Assembly: GCF_021654575.1 (NCBI RefSeq)
Contig: NZ_AP024488.1
Span: 1,426,001 to 1,490,000 of the forward strand
Length of the DNA: 64,000 bases
Source: Desulfoluna limicola
GTDB lineage: Bacteria; Desulfobacterota; Desulfobacteria; Desulfobacterales; Desulfolunaceae
Direction of reading: 5' to 3'
Numbering within the stretch: the stretch's first letter is position 1; each line of letters starts with the position of its first letter. The position numbers were made by a program, and so were the translations under genes. Under the pieces are notes generated by a model that was not told the origin of the DNA, ran no database searches, and worked only from the letters and a program-made list of their open reading frames with translations. Below are positions 54,226 to 62,837 of this stretch, one piece after another.

Positions 54226-56568
54226 ATGAAGATGCATAAATTGCCTTTTAAATTTTTGATTTTCACCCTCATCTTTGCCGTCCTCGCCTTCGGGATGCGG
54301 GCCACCTGGTCTCGTTTTGTGGTGGAGACTCTTTTGTATTTAGCACTGGGCGGTTTTCTGGTCCAGGCGTGGAAGGGCGAGAAAACTCTCTATAGTCTTC
54401 CGGGTCTGATTCCCCTTGGGTTGGTTCTTCTTCTGATGATTCTTCAGATTATTCCGCTTCCCATGGCATGGATTGCAAAGCTCTCTCCTGCTGCTGCAGA
54501 TCTTTACCGGGAGACGGTGGTGATCACGGGTGGGTTGGAGAAAGCGACCCTTTCCATCACCCCGGACCTCACGCAGGTGGAGTTGTTTCGTTTTGCGGCG
54601 TTGATTGTGGTTTATTATCTCTCTGTTCAGCTTCTTGCCGACAGAAAGACGTTGAAATGGTGTGTGACGTTTGCGGCCATTTTTGCCACAGGTGTGGCGC
54701 TTTTCGGGATTGTCCAGCATTTCACCTCAGGTGGAAAGCTTTACTGGTTTAGGGAGATGGCTGGTTCTCATTTTGGACCCTTTGTCTATCGCAATCACTT
54801 TGCCGGGTTCATGGTGCTTCTGTTTCCCATCTCTTTTGGTTTGTTCTATCTCTACAAGCCTCAGATTCGGTACGGGAGTTTCCGGGAGTCTCTGCTGGAT
54901 TGTCTGACGGGGAGGGAAGTCAACCTAAGGGTCCTTTACGGCCTTTCCGCCCTTGTGGTGGCGACATCGGTGTTTGTCTGTCTTTCCCGAGGCGGGGTGT
55001 CAGCGCTTTGCTTTTCGGCTTTGTTTCTTTCTCTGATGCTTCTTGTCCAGAAGGGTGGATCGAAGAAAGGTCTCGCTGTGGCGATCTTTATCTCTCTTGT
55101 GGTTCTTTCTGTGAGTTGGTTTGGATGGGATGCGATTGTTGAACGGTTTGCCAACTCGGTGAATGACGAGGGGGAGTTTTGGGACGGTCGTTTTATCTAC
55201 TGGGCGGATACGAAACGAATTATCTCGGATTTTTCGTGGGTGGGCAGTGGGTTTGGAACCTTTGTGACAGTGTACCCAGCCTATCAGAGCATATTTTTGC
55301 ATGGAATGATGGTTAGCCATGCCCATGGGGATTACTTTGAACTGTTTGCCACAGGGGGCCTGGTCGGGTTTTTTCTTTTTGCCTGGTTTGCCGGTGAACT
55401 TGTCTTGCGGACCGTTGGGGTGTACCGAAAGCGCCGGGAGCGCTACAGTCGCTACATTTATCTGGCCTCGGGGGCCGGGCTCCTTGGATTTATGGCCCAG
55501 TCCCTGGCAGAGTTTAATTTTTACAGCGGCGCTGCGGTCCTCTGGTTCTATTTTGTCGCGGCCCTCTGGGTGTCCGCTGCCCATACCCGGCTTCGGGGCA
55601 GGGCGGCAACCCGTCTTTCGGCTGTTTCGCAACCGAAAGCGATGATTGTGTGTGTGGGCGTTGCGGTGGCGGTGGGCTTGGGGGTCTCTGTGACTCACAA
55701 TGTGTCACGCCTTGGGGCGGAGTATGCCTTTTCCAAGTCCCTTGACGCAGAGAGAGAGGGTGCCGACGCACAAGCTGTTTTGTCCTTCGTTCAAACGGCG
55801 GTGGAGAAAAACCCCTTAAACCCACGGTATCATCTGGACTTGGCGGCCCTTCTGGCTCAGCAGGGCGATGTCGAGGCATCACGCAGGCATTTTGCACGGG
55901 CGGCAGCCCTGAATCCTGCGTCTGCTGAACTGTTTCACCTGTTCGCCCGTTATGCCGGAAACCTCGATCGCAACACGATCAGCTACTGCCTGGAACAGGC
56001 CAGAGACCGCGAGGTGATGAACCCCAATCGGTACAAGTTCAGTGCGTCGAGTCTTTTTGTCGAGGGACGAAAAGAGGAGGCCGTTCTCACTCTGGTCCAT
56101 GCCATGGAGCTGGACCCCTCGAAAGAGAATATCGATGAATGCCTGAAAATTATGATTTACAGCGGGGTCTCCTTTGAGGAGATCGCAACGCTGATTCCCC
56201 CCACCCCTGAAGCTGCCCTGGCAGCATCTGAATTCTTTGAAGCCTTTGGCGAAGACGATCTGTCCGTCACCATGCTCGACACGGCCTGCGACACCCTTAT
56301 CTCATCTCCCCACAAGAGCCTCGGCCTCTACTTTCGTATCTACAGCCGACTCATGAAAAACGACGACGTCAACAGGGCCCTTGCGGTCATCCAGGCCGCT
56401 GCCCGAACCCACCCGGACAATGAACGGGTCTATGTCCTTACGGGCGATATCTACACCCAAATGGGTATCGGCTACCGCGCCCGCGACGAATACCGAAAAG
56501 CCCTCGCCATCAATCCCCGGAACCCGCATGTGTTGAAGAAGTTTAATGGGGCGGGGGGAACGTTGTAA
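54226..56568 (+). CDS. O-antigen ligase/polymerase (Wzy_C) fused to a TPR domain
   Basis: A 780-aa protein. Residues 1-490 form 10-12 hydrophobic helices with the Wzy_C segment (FWDGRFIYWADTKRIISDF, GSGFGTFVTVYPAYQS, VSHAHGDYFELFATGG), including the Arg and His residues typical of the O-antigen ligase/polymerase family. Residues 500-780 are TPR-like alpha hairpins (HLDLAALLAQQGDVEASRRHF, VYVLTGDIYTQMGIGYRARDEY) facing the periplasm. Such ligase-TPR fusions occur with exopolysaccharide loci. With Wzy at 43389 the window carries two such enzymes, so one may polymerise and one ligate, or act on different glycans. Confidence 0.88.
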   Translation: MKMHKLPFKFLIFTLIFAVLAFGMRATWSRFVVETLLYLALGGFLVQAWKGEKTLYSLPGLIPLGLVLLLMILQIIPLPMAWIAKLSPAAADLYRETVVITGGLEKATLSITPDLTQVELFRFAALIVVYYLSVQLLADRKTLKWCVTFAAIFATGVALFGIVQHFTSGGKLYWFREMAGSHFGPFVYRNHFAGFMVLLFPISFGLFYLYKPQIRYGSFRESLLDCLTGREVNLRVLYGLSALVVATSVFVCLSRGGVSALCFSALFLSLMLLVQKGGSKKGLAVAIFISLVVLSVSWFGWDAIVERFANSVNDEGEFWDGRFIYWADTKRIISDFSWVGSGFGTFVTVYPAYQSIFLHGMMVSHAHGDYFELFATGGLVGFFLFAWFAGELVLRTVGVYRKRRERYSRYIYLASGAGLLGFMAQSLAEFNFYSGAAVLWFYFVAALWVSAAHTRLRGRAATRLSAVSQPKAMIVCVGVAVAVGLGVSVTHNVSRLGAEYAFSKSLDAEREGADAQAVLSFVQTAVEKNPLNPRYHLDLAALLAQQGDVEASRRHFARAAALNPASAELFHLFARYAGNLDRNTISYCLEQARDREVMNPNRYKFSASSLFVEGRKEEAVLTLVHAMELDPSKENIDECLKIMIYSGVSFEEIATLIPPTPEAALAASEFFEAFGEDDLSVTMLDTACDTLISSPHKSLGLYFRIYSRLMKNDDVNRALAVIQAAARTHPDNERVYVLTGDIYTQMGIGYRARDEYRKALAINPRNPHVLKKFNGAGGTL

Positions 56569-56758
56569 AAAAAACTGGCAAAGGGCGAATGGCTAAGGGC
56601 TAAAGGGGGAAAAGCAAGCGAAAGGCCATGGAGTCGCTTCGCTACGTCAGTTGTATAAAAACGTAAATCCCTCCTTAAAAAAACTCACACCTTATTACCA
56701 GCGTTTTATCCATAGATACGCTATTGAGGTCGGTTACCGTCCATTACCTAATAAAACT
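56569..56758. repeat. Heptamer array, GGCTAAR words, before the second four-helix-bundle gene
   Basis: 56577-56640 reads in 7-nt steps AAAGGGC, GAATGGC, TAAGGGC, TAAAGGG, followed by GGAGTCGC-TTCGCTACG. The reverse-complement words TTAGCCC follow the gene at 57223-57262. Confidence 0.65.
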
Positions 56759-57109
56759 ATGAATTTTCGAAAATTAAACGTATGGCAGCAGGCAAAGGAC
56801 CTGACTGTTTATATATACAAACTCACGGCTCAGGGTGCGTTTCATCGTGATTTAGGTTTACGCGAACAGATTCAACGGGCTGCAGTATCAATCCCCAGTA
56901 ATATCGCTGAAGGGAATGAACTGAATACTGATAAACAGGCCGTAAGGCATTTCTATATAGCCAAAGGGTCGGCTGCCGAGGTTTTAACTCAGTCCATTAT
57001 TGCTTTTGAAATAGGCTATCTGGATCAAACACATTTTTCTCACATAGAAGAAGAGTGCCGAAAGATATCTGGAATGTTGCAACGATTAATCCAAGCCCGT
57101 TCGAAGTAA
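56759..57109 (+). CDS. Four-helix-bundle protein (S23/IVS-type), copy B
   Basis: A 116-aa S23-family protein: FRKLNVWQQAKDLTVYIYKL, FHRDLGLREQIQRAAVSIPS, NIAEGNELNTDKQAVRHFYI, SAAEVLTQSIIAFEIGY and SHIEEECRKISGMLQRLIQA. It belongs to the same fold but a different subgroup from copies A and C (it has VSIPSNIAEGN and few other shared positions). I start at ATG 56759, the family start, not the upstream frame at 56651. It is flanked by heptamer words of the GGCTAAR/TTAGCCC family on both sides, as copies A and C are by GTTCTTN words. Confidence 0.88.
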   Translation: MNFRKLNVWQQAKDLTVYIYKLTAQGAFHRDLGLREQIQRAAVSIPSNIAEGNELNTDKQAVRHFYIAKGSAAEVLTQSIIAFEIGYLDQTHFSHIEEECRKISGMLQRLIQARSK

Positions 57110-57287
57110 AAAGCGGGCAAATGGCAGATAAAAAACTGGCTGATGGCGAAAGGCGGATGGTAAATTCCCTCAGTTTGGGATCTTTCATTTGTCCCTTGAC
57201 TGGATTTTCAGGACGGTTAACGTCCCTTAGCCCTTAGCCCTTAGCCCTTAGCCCTTAGCCCTTTCACCCTCCCTCTGGAAAAGCCCT
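57110..57287. repeat. Heptamer array, GGCGAAA and TTAGCCC words
   Basis: GGCAAAT, GGCAGAT, GGCTGAT, GGCGAAA, GGCGGAT (57116-57162) face a five-fold tandem of CCCTTAG words (57223-57262) in inverted orientation. Together they form a fold-back array that ends 25 nt before the transferase start. Confidence 0.75.
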
Positions 57288-58856
57288 ATGACTACCATCC
57301 TTGGTCTCGCACTGATTGGTTTTTTCATCTCCCTGTCGATTACCCCCCTGGTCAGGATCTTTGCATTTCATCGCGGATATCTCGATTATCCGGACAAGCG
57401 AAAATCCCATGAGAAGGCGATCCCGCGAATTGGCGGGGTGGCGATTTTTCTGGGCTGCTTTTTGGCGTTTGCTCCATTTATGGTGCATCATACCCAGGCG
57501 GCGGACCTGATCTTCTCCGATCCACGGATCCCTTGCCTTGCAGCTGGAGCGTTGGTTGTGTTTTTCCTTGGCCTCGCCGATGACATTTATGGGATACGGG
57601 CGTGGAAGAAGCTGGCTGTTCAGATTCTTGCAGCTGGGGTTGCCTGTGCCGGGGGGCTTCGCATCACCTCCATGGGGCTTCCCGGGGTCTTTGAGTTGGA
57701 GTTGGGGCTTCTCTCTCTACCTGTGAGTATTTTTTGGATTCTTATTGTTATCAACGGCATCAACCTCATCGACGGGCTCGATGGGCTGGCCGCAGGGATT
57801 ACTTTGTTTGTGTGCGTGGTTCTTTTTGTTCTGGCGCTGCTCGGCGATCGGCTGATGCCGGCCATGGTGCTGGCAGCTCTGTCTGGCTCTGTTCTTGGCT
57901 TTTTGATGTACAACTACAACCCGGCCACCATTTTCATGGGAGACAGCGGCAGTTATTTTCTGGGGTACATGCTGGCCACCTTAAGTGTCATGGGCAGCAT
58001 GAAGAGCCAGGCCGCCGCCACCCTCTCCATTCCCATGATTGCCATGGGAATTCCCCTCATCGATACCGTTTTTGCCACCATTCGGCGATTTTTCGTGGGG
58101 CAGGCCCTGTTTCAGCCCGACAAGAACCACTTTCACCATCGCCTCGTCAAAATCGGCTACACCCAGCGGCGGGCCGTTCTCATCCTTTATGGGATCACTA
58201 TCGTGGCGGGGTTGGCCTCCTTCGGGATGGTGGCCTTTCATGATGAGCGCTCCTTTATCATTCTGTTGATGCTCGGGGCAGGGCTTGCGGTGTCATTGAA
58301 ACGCCTCGGGTATTTTCGCGGATTGACAGGGCAGGGGCTTGTGGGATGGGCCTCCCGCCTCATGGACGAATTTCCCATCCGTAAGGAGAGGCGCCAATTC
58401 ATCGGGCATCAGTTGTCTGTGACAGCTGCACGGGATTTGGAAACATTCTGGCAGGCAACGGTGGATGCGGCCGAGGAGCTGGGGCTGGACAGCCTTCATA
58501 TCAAGCTCTTTGACAGCACATCGTCGAGCTGCCTTTTCAACCAGCGGTGGTGCACGGAAGGCAAAGGGCCCTTTATGCAGGACGACGTCTGGCCCGGGCT
58601 TCTGGCGGGTTTTACCATCGACGGAAAGAACGAGATCACCACGGAGCTTCTCTTTGAGCGCGACGAGGCCGTGGACATTTACTCCACCACCTACAGGCGC
58701 ATTGGACTTCTCAAGGACGCCATCGCTCATCGCGTGTCGCAATTCAGTATTGAAGACCTGGAAAGTGCCAGAGGCACAGTGCTTGCTTTTCGACCGTCAA
58801 AGGCTGGGTTGAATTCGAACTTAGGTATCCGAGTTTCACTCGAAGAAAGTGGGTAA
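57288..58856 (+). CDS. Polyprenyl-phosphate sugar-1-phosphate transferase (WecA/MraY family) with C-terminal extension
   Basis: A 522-aa protein. Residues 1-350 are the WecA-type transferase with 10-11 membrane helices: KSHEKAIPRIGG, VFFLGLADDIYG (Asp-Asp metal site), INLIDGLDGLAAGI, MGDSGSYFLGYMLA and KNHFHHRLVKIG (HxHH). It loads the first sugar phosphate (probably GlcNAc- or similar-1-P) onto undecaprenyl phosphate. Residues 360-520 are a soluble cytosolic domain (LDSLHIKLFDSTSSSCLFNQ, DEAVDIYSTTYRRIGLLKDA) that I do not recognise, about 170 residues beyond the usual family length. It could regulate or link it to the chain-length machinery. The heptamer array ends 25 nt upstream. Confidence 0.9.
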   Translation: MTTILGLALIGFFISLSITPLVRIFAFHRGYLDYPDKRKSHEKAIPRIGGVAIFLGCFLAFAPFMVHHTQAADLIFSDPRIPCLAAGALVVFFLGLADDIYGIRAWKKLAVQILAAGVACAGGLRITSMGLPGVFELELGLLSLPVSIFWILIVINGINLIDGLDGLAAGITLFVCVVLFVLALLGDRLMPAMVLAALSGSVLGFLMYNYNPATIFMGDSGSYFLGYMLATLSVMGSMKSQAAATLSIPMIAMGIPLIDTVFATIRRFFVGQALFQPDKNHFHHRLVKIGYTQRRAVLILYGITIVAGLASFGMVAFHDERSFIILLMLGAGLAVSLKRLGYFRGLTGQGLVGWASRLMDEFPIRKERRQFIGHQLSVTAARDLETFWQATVDAAEELGLDSLHIKLFDSTSSSCLFNQRWCTEGKGPFMQDDVWPGLLAGFTIDGKNEITTELLFERDEAVDIYSTTYRRIGLLKDAIAHRVSQFSIEDLESARGTVLAFRPSKAGLNSNLGIRVSLEESG

Positions 58857-59414
58857 AAAGCTTGTAATAAAATGGTCATTATGGTTTTCTGTTGGGCGTT
58901 TAGATTGGATGCTGTCGTTTTATGGTTTACTTAAATTTTAATAGCGAAAATAAGTTCACATATCTTTCTTGCGTCCAGGTCGAATTGCCCGTCTCATTTT
59001 CTTTGAAGTCACCTTTTTATCATTCGTTGGTGCGAAAGAAGACATAGGAAATAAAGTCAAGCGGTGGGGCCTTACAGGGGCAGTTCGTGTGTTGTCGTCT
59101 TAGGTCTTGCCGTAGCAGCCCGGAATTTCACGAGCCGTGTGCGCCTATATGCAAGGCATCAGAGCTGCAGATGTAGTGGTTTACCTCAACGCTTCGATAA
59201 CGCGGCAGATGAGTGCACCCGGCTTGCCCGCAGGGTGAGAAAATCGAAGAGTATACCGTGGATTACAGTTTACATGTTTGAAATAACTGAACGTTTCACA
59301 ATAATTATTGAAATCACGTTGTAATACTTTGTCTTGATCGCTTTCTTAATGAAAGATCCGGGATAGCGTATCCAACTTTATTTGAAGGCTCAACCATACA
59401 TTCAGGGGGACACC
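58857..59414. other. Intergenic region with a 12993-type dispersed repeat
   Basis: AT-rich first half without features. The second half holds the repeat at 59117-59275. No gene recognised. Confidence 0.5.
59117..59275 (+). repeat. Dispersed repeat shared with 12993-13120
   Basis: Contains CCCGGAATTTCACGAG, GGCATCAGAGCTGCAG, GATAACGCGGCAGATG, GTGCACCCGG and GCAGGGTGAGAAAA in the same order as the eutH-eutB element copy. Confidence 0.6.
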
Positions 59415-60251
59415 ATGAAAAAGAGTATCGTTGTTTTGGTCGCGTTTCTCGCATTATGCGTGACGGCTTCCGGCAGTTTTGCGGAGTCGGACTGGAAAAC
59501 GGTGTTGAAGGATGCTGTTGAATTCGGGGGTGTTGTGGACTCCACCATGATGGAGGATGCTCTTCAGTTTGCCCTGTCGCAGGACATTTCACTGGCCGAT
59601 TGCCTGGCAGAGATCAAGGCCATCGACCCCGGAGCCGTTGAGATTGCGTTGAAATCCAGCTTTTCAGTGGTTGGGGACAAGAAGGAGGTTATCAAGGCGG
59701 CCCTTGAGGCCAAGGCCGATGTGGCCATGGTGGTGAATGCCGCCATTGCAGCAAATGTAGAGCCTGCGGATGTGGTGGCAACGACCCTTGCGGCCGATGC
59801 TCCTGCAAGCGAGGTGGTGGCAGCCGCCGTTGAAGCCGGTGCCGATACCGGTGTGGTCGTTACGGCGGCCCTTGCGGCCAATGCCCCGGCCAATCAAGTG
59901 GTCGCTGCGGCCATTGTCTCCGGTGCACCCGAAGGCGAGGTGGTCACCGCCGCTCTTGCGGCAAATGTTCCCTCAGCTCAGGTGGTGGCGTCAGCCATTG
60001 AAGCCGGTGGAAGCGTGGTTGCTGTCATCGGCAGCGCCATGGAGTCCGACGTGCCCATGTCCGAGATCAACACCGGGGCTGCCCAGGCCGGGCTTGCACC
60101 GGAAGCCGTTACCGTCGCTGTTGACACCGCTCAGACCGGTCAGACTTATACTTCCGATAGCGATCAGGGTAATCAGGGCGGGCAAAATGGCCAGCAAACT
60201 CAAACCCAGGAGCGAACACGCGAACGGGAGGGGGATGTGAGTCCGAATTAG
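59415..60251 (+). CDS. Secreted Ala/Val-rich repeat protein
   Basis: A 278-aa exported protein of unknown family. Signal peptide MKKSIVVLVAFLALCVTASG, cleaved near SFA. Residues 100-240 form about eight degenerate repeats of 16-18 residues (ANVEPADVVATTLAADAPAS, then EVVAAAVEAGADTGVV, VVTAALAANAPANQVV), each with Val-Val and an Ala-rich turn, suggesting a solenoid or amyloid-like repeat. The tail is Gln/Gly-rich and charged (GNQGGQNGQQTQTQERT). It sits between the WecA-type transferase and the outer-membrane barrel, so it may be an extracellular or matrix protein; I infer this only from context. I start at ATG 59415 with GGGGGA upstream. Confidence 0.75.
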   Translation: MKKSIVVLVAFLALCVTASGSFAESDWKTVLKDAVEFGGVVDSTMMEDALQFALSQDISLADCLAEIKAIDPGAVEIALKSSFSVVGDKKEVIKAALEAKADVAMVVNAAIAANVEPADVVATTLAADAPASEVVAAAVEAGADTGVVVTAALAANAPANQVVAAAIVSGAPEGEVVTAALAANVPSAQVVASAIEAGGSVVAVIGSAMESDVPMSEINTGAAQAGLAPEAVTVAVDTAQTGQTYTSDSDQGNQGGQNGQQTQTQERTREREGDVSPN

Positions 60252-60870
60252 GAAAAAACGAAAAGCGTTCTTAGTGCTCGGAGATAAAAAAAATGTTCTT
60301 AGTGCTTGGTTCTTAGTTCTTGGTTCAGGGTGTCGTTTCACTCCGGCATTAATAAAAAGGCCGAAAACCAAGGGCAATGATACAAGTTGTCAGAACCAAG
60401 TATGCTGTTGCTTTAAACGCTTTTGTTTTTATCAACTGGTCATTCGCGTAGCGAATACATTGAACCAAGAACCAGGCACCAAGAACCAAGAACGCAATTG
60501 CTTTTGCCCTAAGAACCAGGAACGACGAACCAAGAACACCCTTGTTTTATTCGGTTTTGTCTTTATCAACTGGCATTCGCGTAGCGAATACATTGAACCA
60601 AGAACCAAGCACCAAGAACTAAGAACGCAATTGCTCTTGCCCTAAGAACCAAGAACGACGAACCAAGAACGCAATTGCCCTTGTTTCAAACGCTTTTGCC
60701 CTTATCAAAACTGGCCACTTGCAAAGCAAGTTCATTGAACGAAGAACCAAGAACGATGAACCAAGCACGCTTTTTGTTTTGAACAACTGGCGATTCGTGG
60801 AGCGAATACCTTCAACTAAGAACCAAGAACGACGAACCAAGCACGCTTTTTTAAAATATAGGTGACTACA
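60252..60870. repeat. Heptamer arrays with inverted arms (upstream of the beta-barrel gene)
   Basis: Forward arms at 60262-60278 and 60294-60332 (GTTCTTA, GTGCTTG, GTTCTTA, GTTCTTG, GTTCA), reverse arms at 60460-60495, 60515-60540, 60596-60625, 60645-60670, 60735-60768 and 60812-60845. Hairpins ATTCGC-GTA-GCGAAT (60442-60457) and ACTTGC-AAA-GCAAGT (60717-60731). 60301-60537 is duplicated at 62162-62398. Confidence 0.8.
60301..60537 (+). repeat. 237-bp direct repeat, left copy
   Basis: Matches 62162-62398 with only one difference noticed by eye (T at 60461, C at 62322). Consists of a forward heptamer arm, a spacer of about 110 bp, a hairpin and a reverse arm. Confidence 0.85.
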
Positions 60871-62115
60871 GTGAAACGAACGACGTGGGTGTGGTGTGTG
60901 GTGTGCGGTCTGCTGATTCTGGCGACGGCCACCTCGGGGTGGTGCTCTCTCTTTTCCCGGGAGACGCTCGGGATTGAATCCGGGGTGGTGCACCCCTTTA
61001 TCAAGGTTGACGGGGAGTACACGGACAACCTGTTCGCCACCAACGGGAACGAAGAGGAAGATTACGTCAGTTACGTCTCTCCGGGGTTCTGGCTGGCCCT
61101 TCCCGGGTCCGATACCGAGGTAATCAACCTTGCGACCATGAGCTCGGCGCCGGGCGGCATGGCCCAGACAAGGTTTCAGGCAGAGGACATGGGGCGATTT
61201 CAAACCTACCTCAAGTACGCGCCGACCTTTGAAAACTACGCGGACTTCGACGAGCGGGATTTCACCTCACATCAGTTTGACGCTTATGCGGCCTTCAACC
61301 TTGCTGGCGGCCTCTCCTTTGAGCTGATGGATCAGTACAAGGACAATAGAGATGGTGTGGAGGAGGAGACGGACAGCGCGGAGTACACCAACAACCTTGT
61401 GGGTCTGACGACCTCCTATGCCATCACCGATAAAATGAAGGCCAGGGTGGATGTGGGGTACTACGATGTGAACTACGACTCGAAGAACCCGGAGAAGGAT
61501 CGTGAGGACACCTCGGTAACCGGTTACCTCTTTTTTGAGGTGAGGCCCAAGACCAACCTCTTTGGTGAGGTTACCCATGTGGATATCGATTACGATTCGG
61601 TCGACAGAGACAGTGAAGAGATCAAGGCCTATGGCGGTGTGACGTACAACGCCACTGATCGGATCGATGCCATGTTGAAGGTTGGCATGATGAGAAAGGA
61701 TATCGATGCCATCGATCAGACCGATGACACAATCAGCATGGAGGGCAGTCTTTCTTATGATCTCACCGCTCGGGTGAACCTGTCAGCCACTGCCAATCGT
61801 TTAAACAAGGAGACCACCACAGGAAACAGTCGCTATGTCACTGAAACCGGCACCAGCCTCACTGGCTCCTACCTGCTCACAGACCGCGTCTCCACCTCAC
61901 TGATGCTTTCCTTCAGAGATGAAGAGTATGACGGCATTGACCGAGATGATACCACGGTCACGGCCTCGCCGCAGGTCTCCTACACCTTCAATAATAATTT
62001 CTTCGCAAGCCTTTCGTATTCATACACCGATCGGGATGTGGATGGGAATGATGTGACGGATTCGAGTGCGTATACGGAGAACAGTGTGATGGTGAGTGTG
62101 ACGGCGTCGTTATAA
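60871..62115 (+). CDS. Outer-membrane beta-barrel protein (BBP2/exopolysaccharide-associated)
   Basis: A 414-aa exported protein with signal peptide (KRTTWVWCVVCGLLILATATSG) and many amphipathic beta strands ending in aromatic residues, closing with the C-terminal phenylalanine-like terminal strand (SVMVSVTASL, ending Leu). Repeating strands such as FFEVRPKTNLFGEVTHVDIDY and ASLSYSYTDRDVDGNDV with abundant Asp-rich turns support a barrel of about 16-18 strands. Such barrels accompany Wza/WecA-type loci and may serve polymer export or matrix attachment. The GTG at 60871 is favoured, with AGGTGA upstream; GTG 60862 would place that site inside the protein. Confidence 0.82.
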   Translation: MKRTTWVWCVVCGLLILATATSGWCSLFSRETLGIESGVVHPFIKVDGEYTDNLFATNGNEEEDYVSYVSPGFWLALPGSDTEVINLATMSSAPGGMAQTRFQAEDMGRFQTYLKYAPTFENYADFDERDFTSHQFDAYAAFNLAGGLSFELMDQYKDNRDGVEEETDSAEYTNNLVGLTTSYAITDKMKARVDVGYYDVNYDSKNPEKDREDTSVTGYLFFEVRPKTNLFGEVTHVDIDYDSVDRDSEEIKAYGGVTYNATDRIDAMLKVGMMRKDIDAIDQTDDTISMEGSLSYDLTARVNLSATANRLNKETTTGNSRYVTETGTSLTGSYLLTDRVSTSLMLSFRDEEYDGIDRDDTTVTASPQVSYTFNNNFFASLSYSYTDRDVDGNDVTDSSAYTENSVMVSVTASL

Positions 62116-62465
62116 GAGATAAAAAAATGTTCTTGGTGCTTGGAGATAAAAAAAGGTTCTTAGTGCTTGGTTCTTAGTTCTTGGTTCAGGGTGTCGTTTC
62201 ACTCCGGCATTAATAAAAAGGCCGAAAACCAAGGGCAATGATACAAGTTGTCAGAACCAAGTATGCTGTTGCTTTAAACGCTTTTGTTTTTATCAACTGG
62301 TCATTCGCGTAGCGAATACATCGAACCAAGAACCAGGCACCAAGAACCAAGAACGCAATTGCTTTTGCCCTAAGAACCAGGAACGACGAACCAAGAACGC
62401 AGTTGCTCTTGCCCTGAGAACCAAGAACTAAGAACGTCGTCGTTATTTAACGGAGCCCTTGTTTT
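62116..62465. repeat. Heptamer arrays upstream of the third four-helix-bundle gene
   Basis: Forward arms (62128-62142, 62155-62190), spacer, reverse arms 62323-62358, 62376-62402 and 62418-62435. Includes the right copy (62162-62398) of the 237-bp duplication. Confidence 0.8.
62162..62398 (+). repeat. 237-bp direct repeat, right copy
   Basis: Nearly identical to 60301-60537, 1861 bp downstream in the same orientation. The beta-barrel gene lies between the copies, so recombination would delete it or duplicate it in tandem. Confidence 0.85.
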
Positions 62466-62837
62466 ATGACAATAAGACGGTTTGAAGAAATCGAAGCTTG
62501 GCAGTTGGCAAGGCGATTGACGCAAGATGTCTATAGCATGGCCAATTCGGAACGGTTTAGTAGGGATTGGGGGTTAAGGGATCAGATCACCAGAGCTTCC
62601 GGATCTGTGATGCATAATATTGCTGAAGGTTTTGATTCCGGGACAAGCAAAGAGTTTGTCCGGTTTCTGGCCTATGCACAAAGGTCCTGCACAGAAGTTC
62701 AGAGCCAGTTATATGTGGCTTTGGATCAACATTATATATCGCCGGAAACGTTTGAAAATATCTACCAGTTAACCAAGGATACGAAACAAAAAATTGGTGG
62801 GTTTATTAAGTATTTAAAAGGGACTCAGAGTACATAA
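62466..62837 (+). CDS. Four-helix-bundle protein (S23/IVS-type), copy C
   Basis: A 123-aa S23-family protein, close to copy A: RRFEEIEAWQLARRLTQDVY, RDWGLRDQITRASGSVMHN, NIAEGFDSGTSKEFVRFLA, AYAQRSCTEVQSQLYVALD and KIGGFIKYLKGTQ. About two thirds of positions match copy A by eye, with the best match in the central helices. Differences are spread and conservative, so both copies appear under selection. The gene is embedded in heptamer arrays on both sides and has no ordinary Shine-Dalgarno. Confidence 0.9.
   Translation: MTIRRFEEIEAWQLARRLTQDVYSMANSERFSRDWGLRDQITRASGSVMHNIAEGFDSGTSKEFVRFLAYAQRSCTEVQSQLYVALDQHYISPETFENIYQLTKDTKQKIGGFIKYLKGTQST

Noticed and set aside
29577-62837. Diversity-generating retroelement with Avd
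   Set aside because: The bundle proteins resemble Avd, but there is no reverse transcriptase, no template/variable repeat pair and no target gene with biased A-changes.
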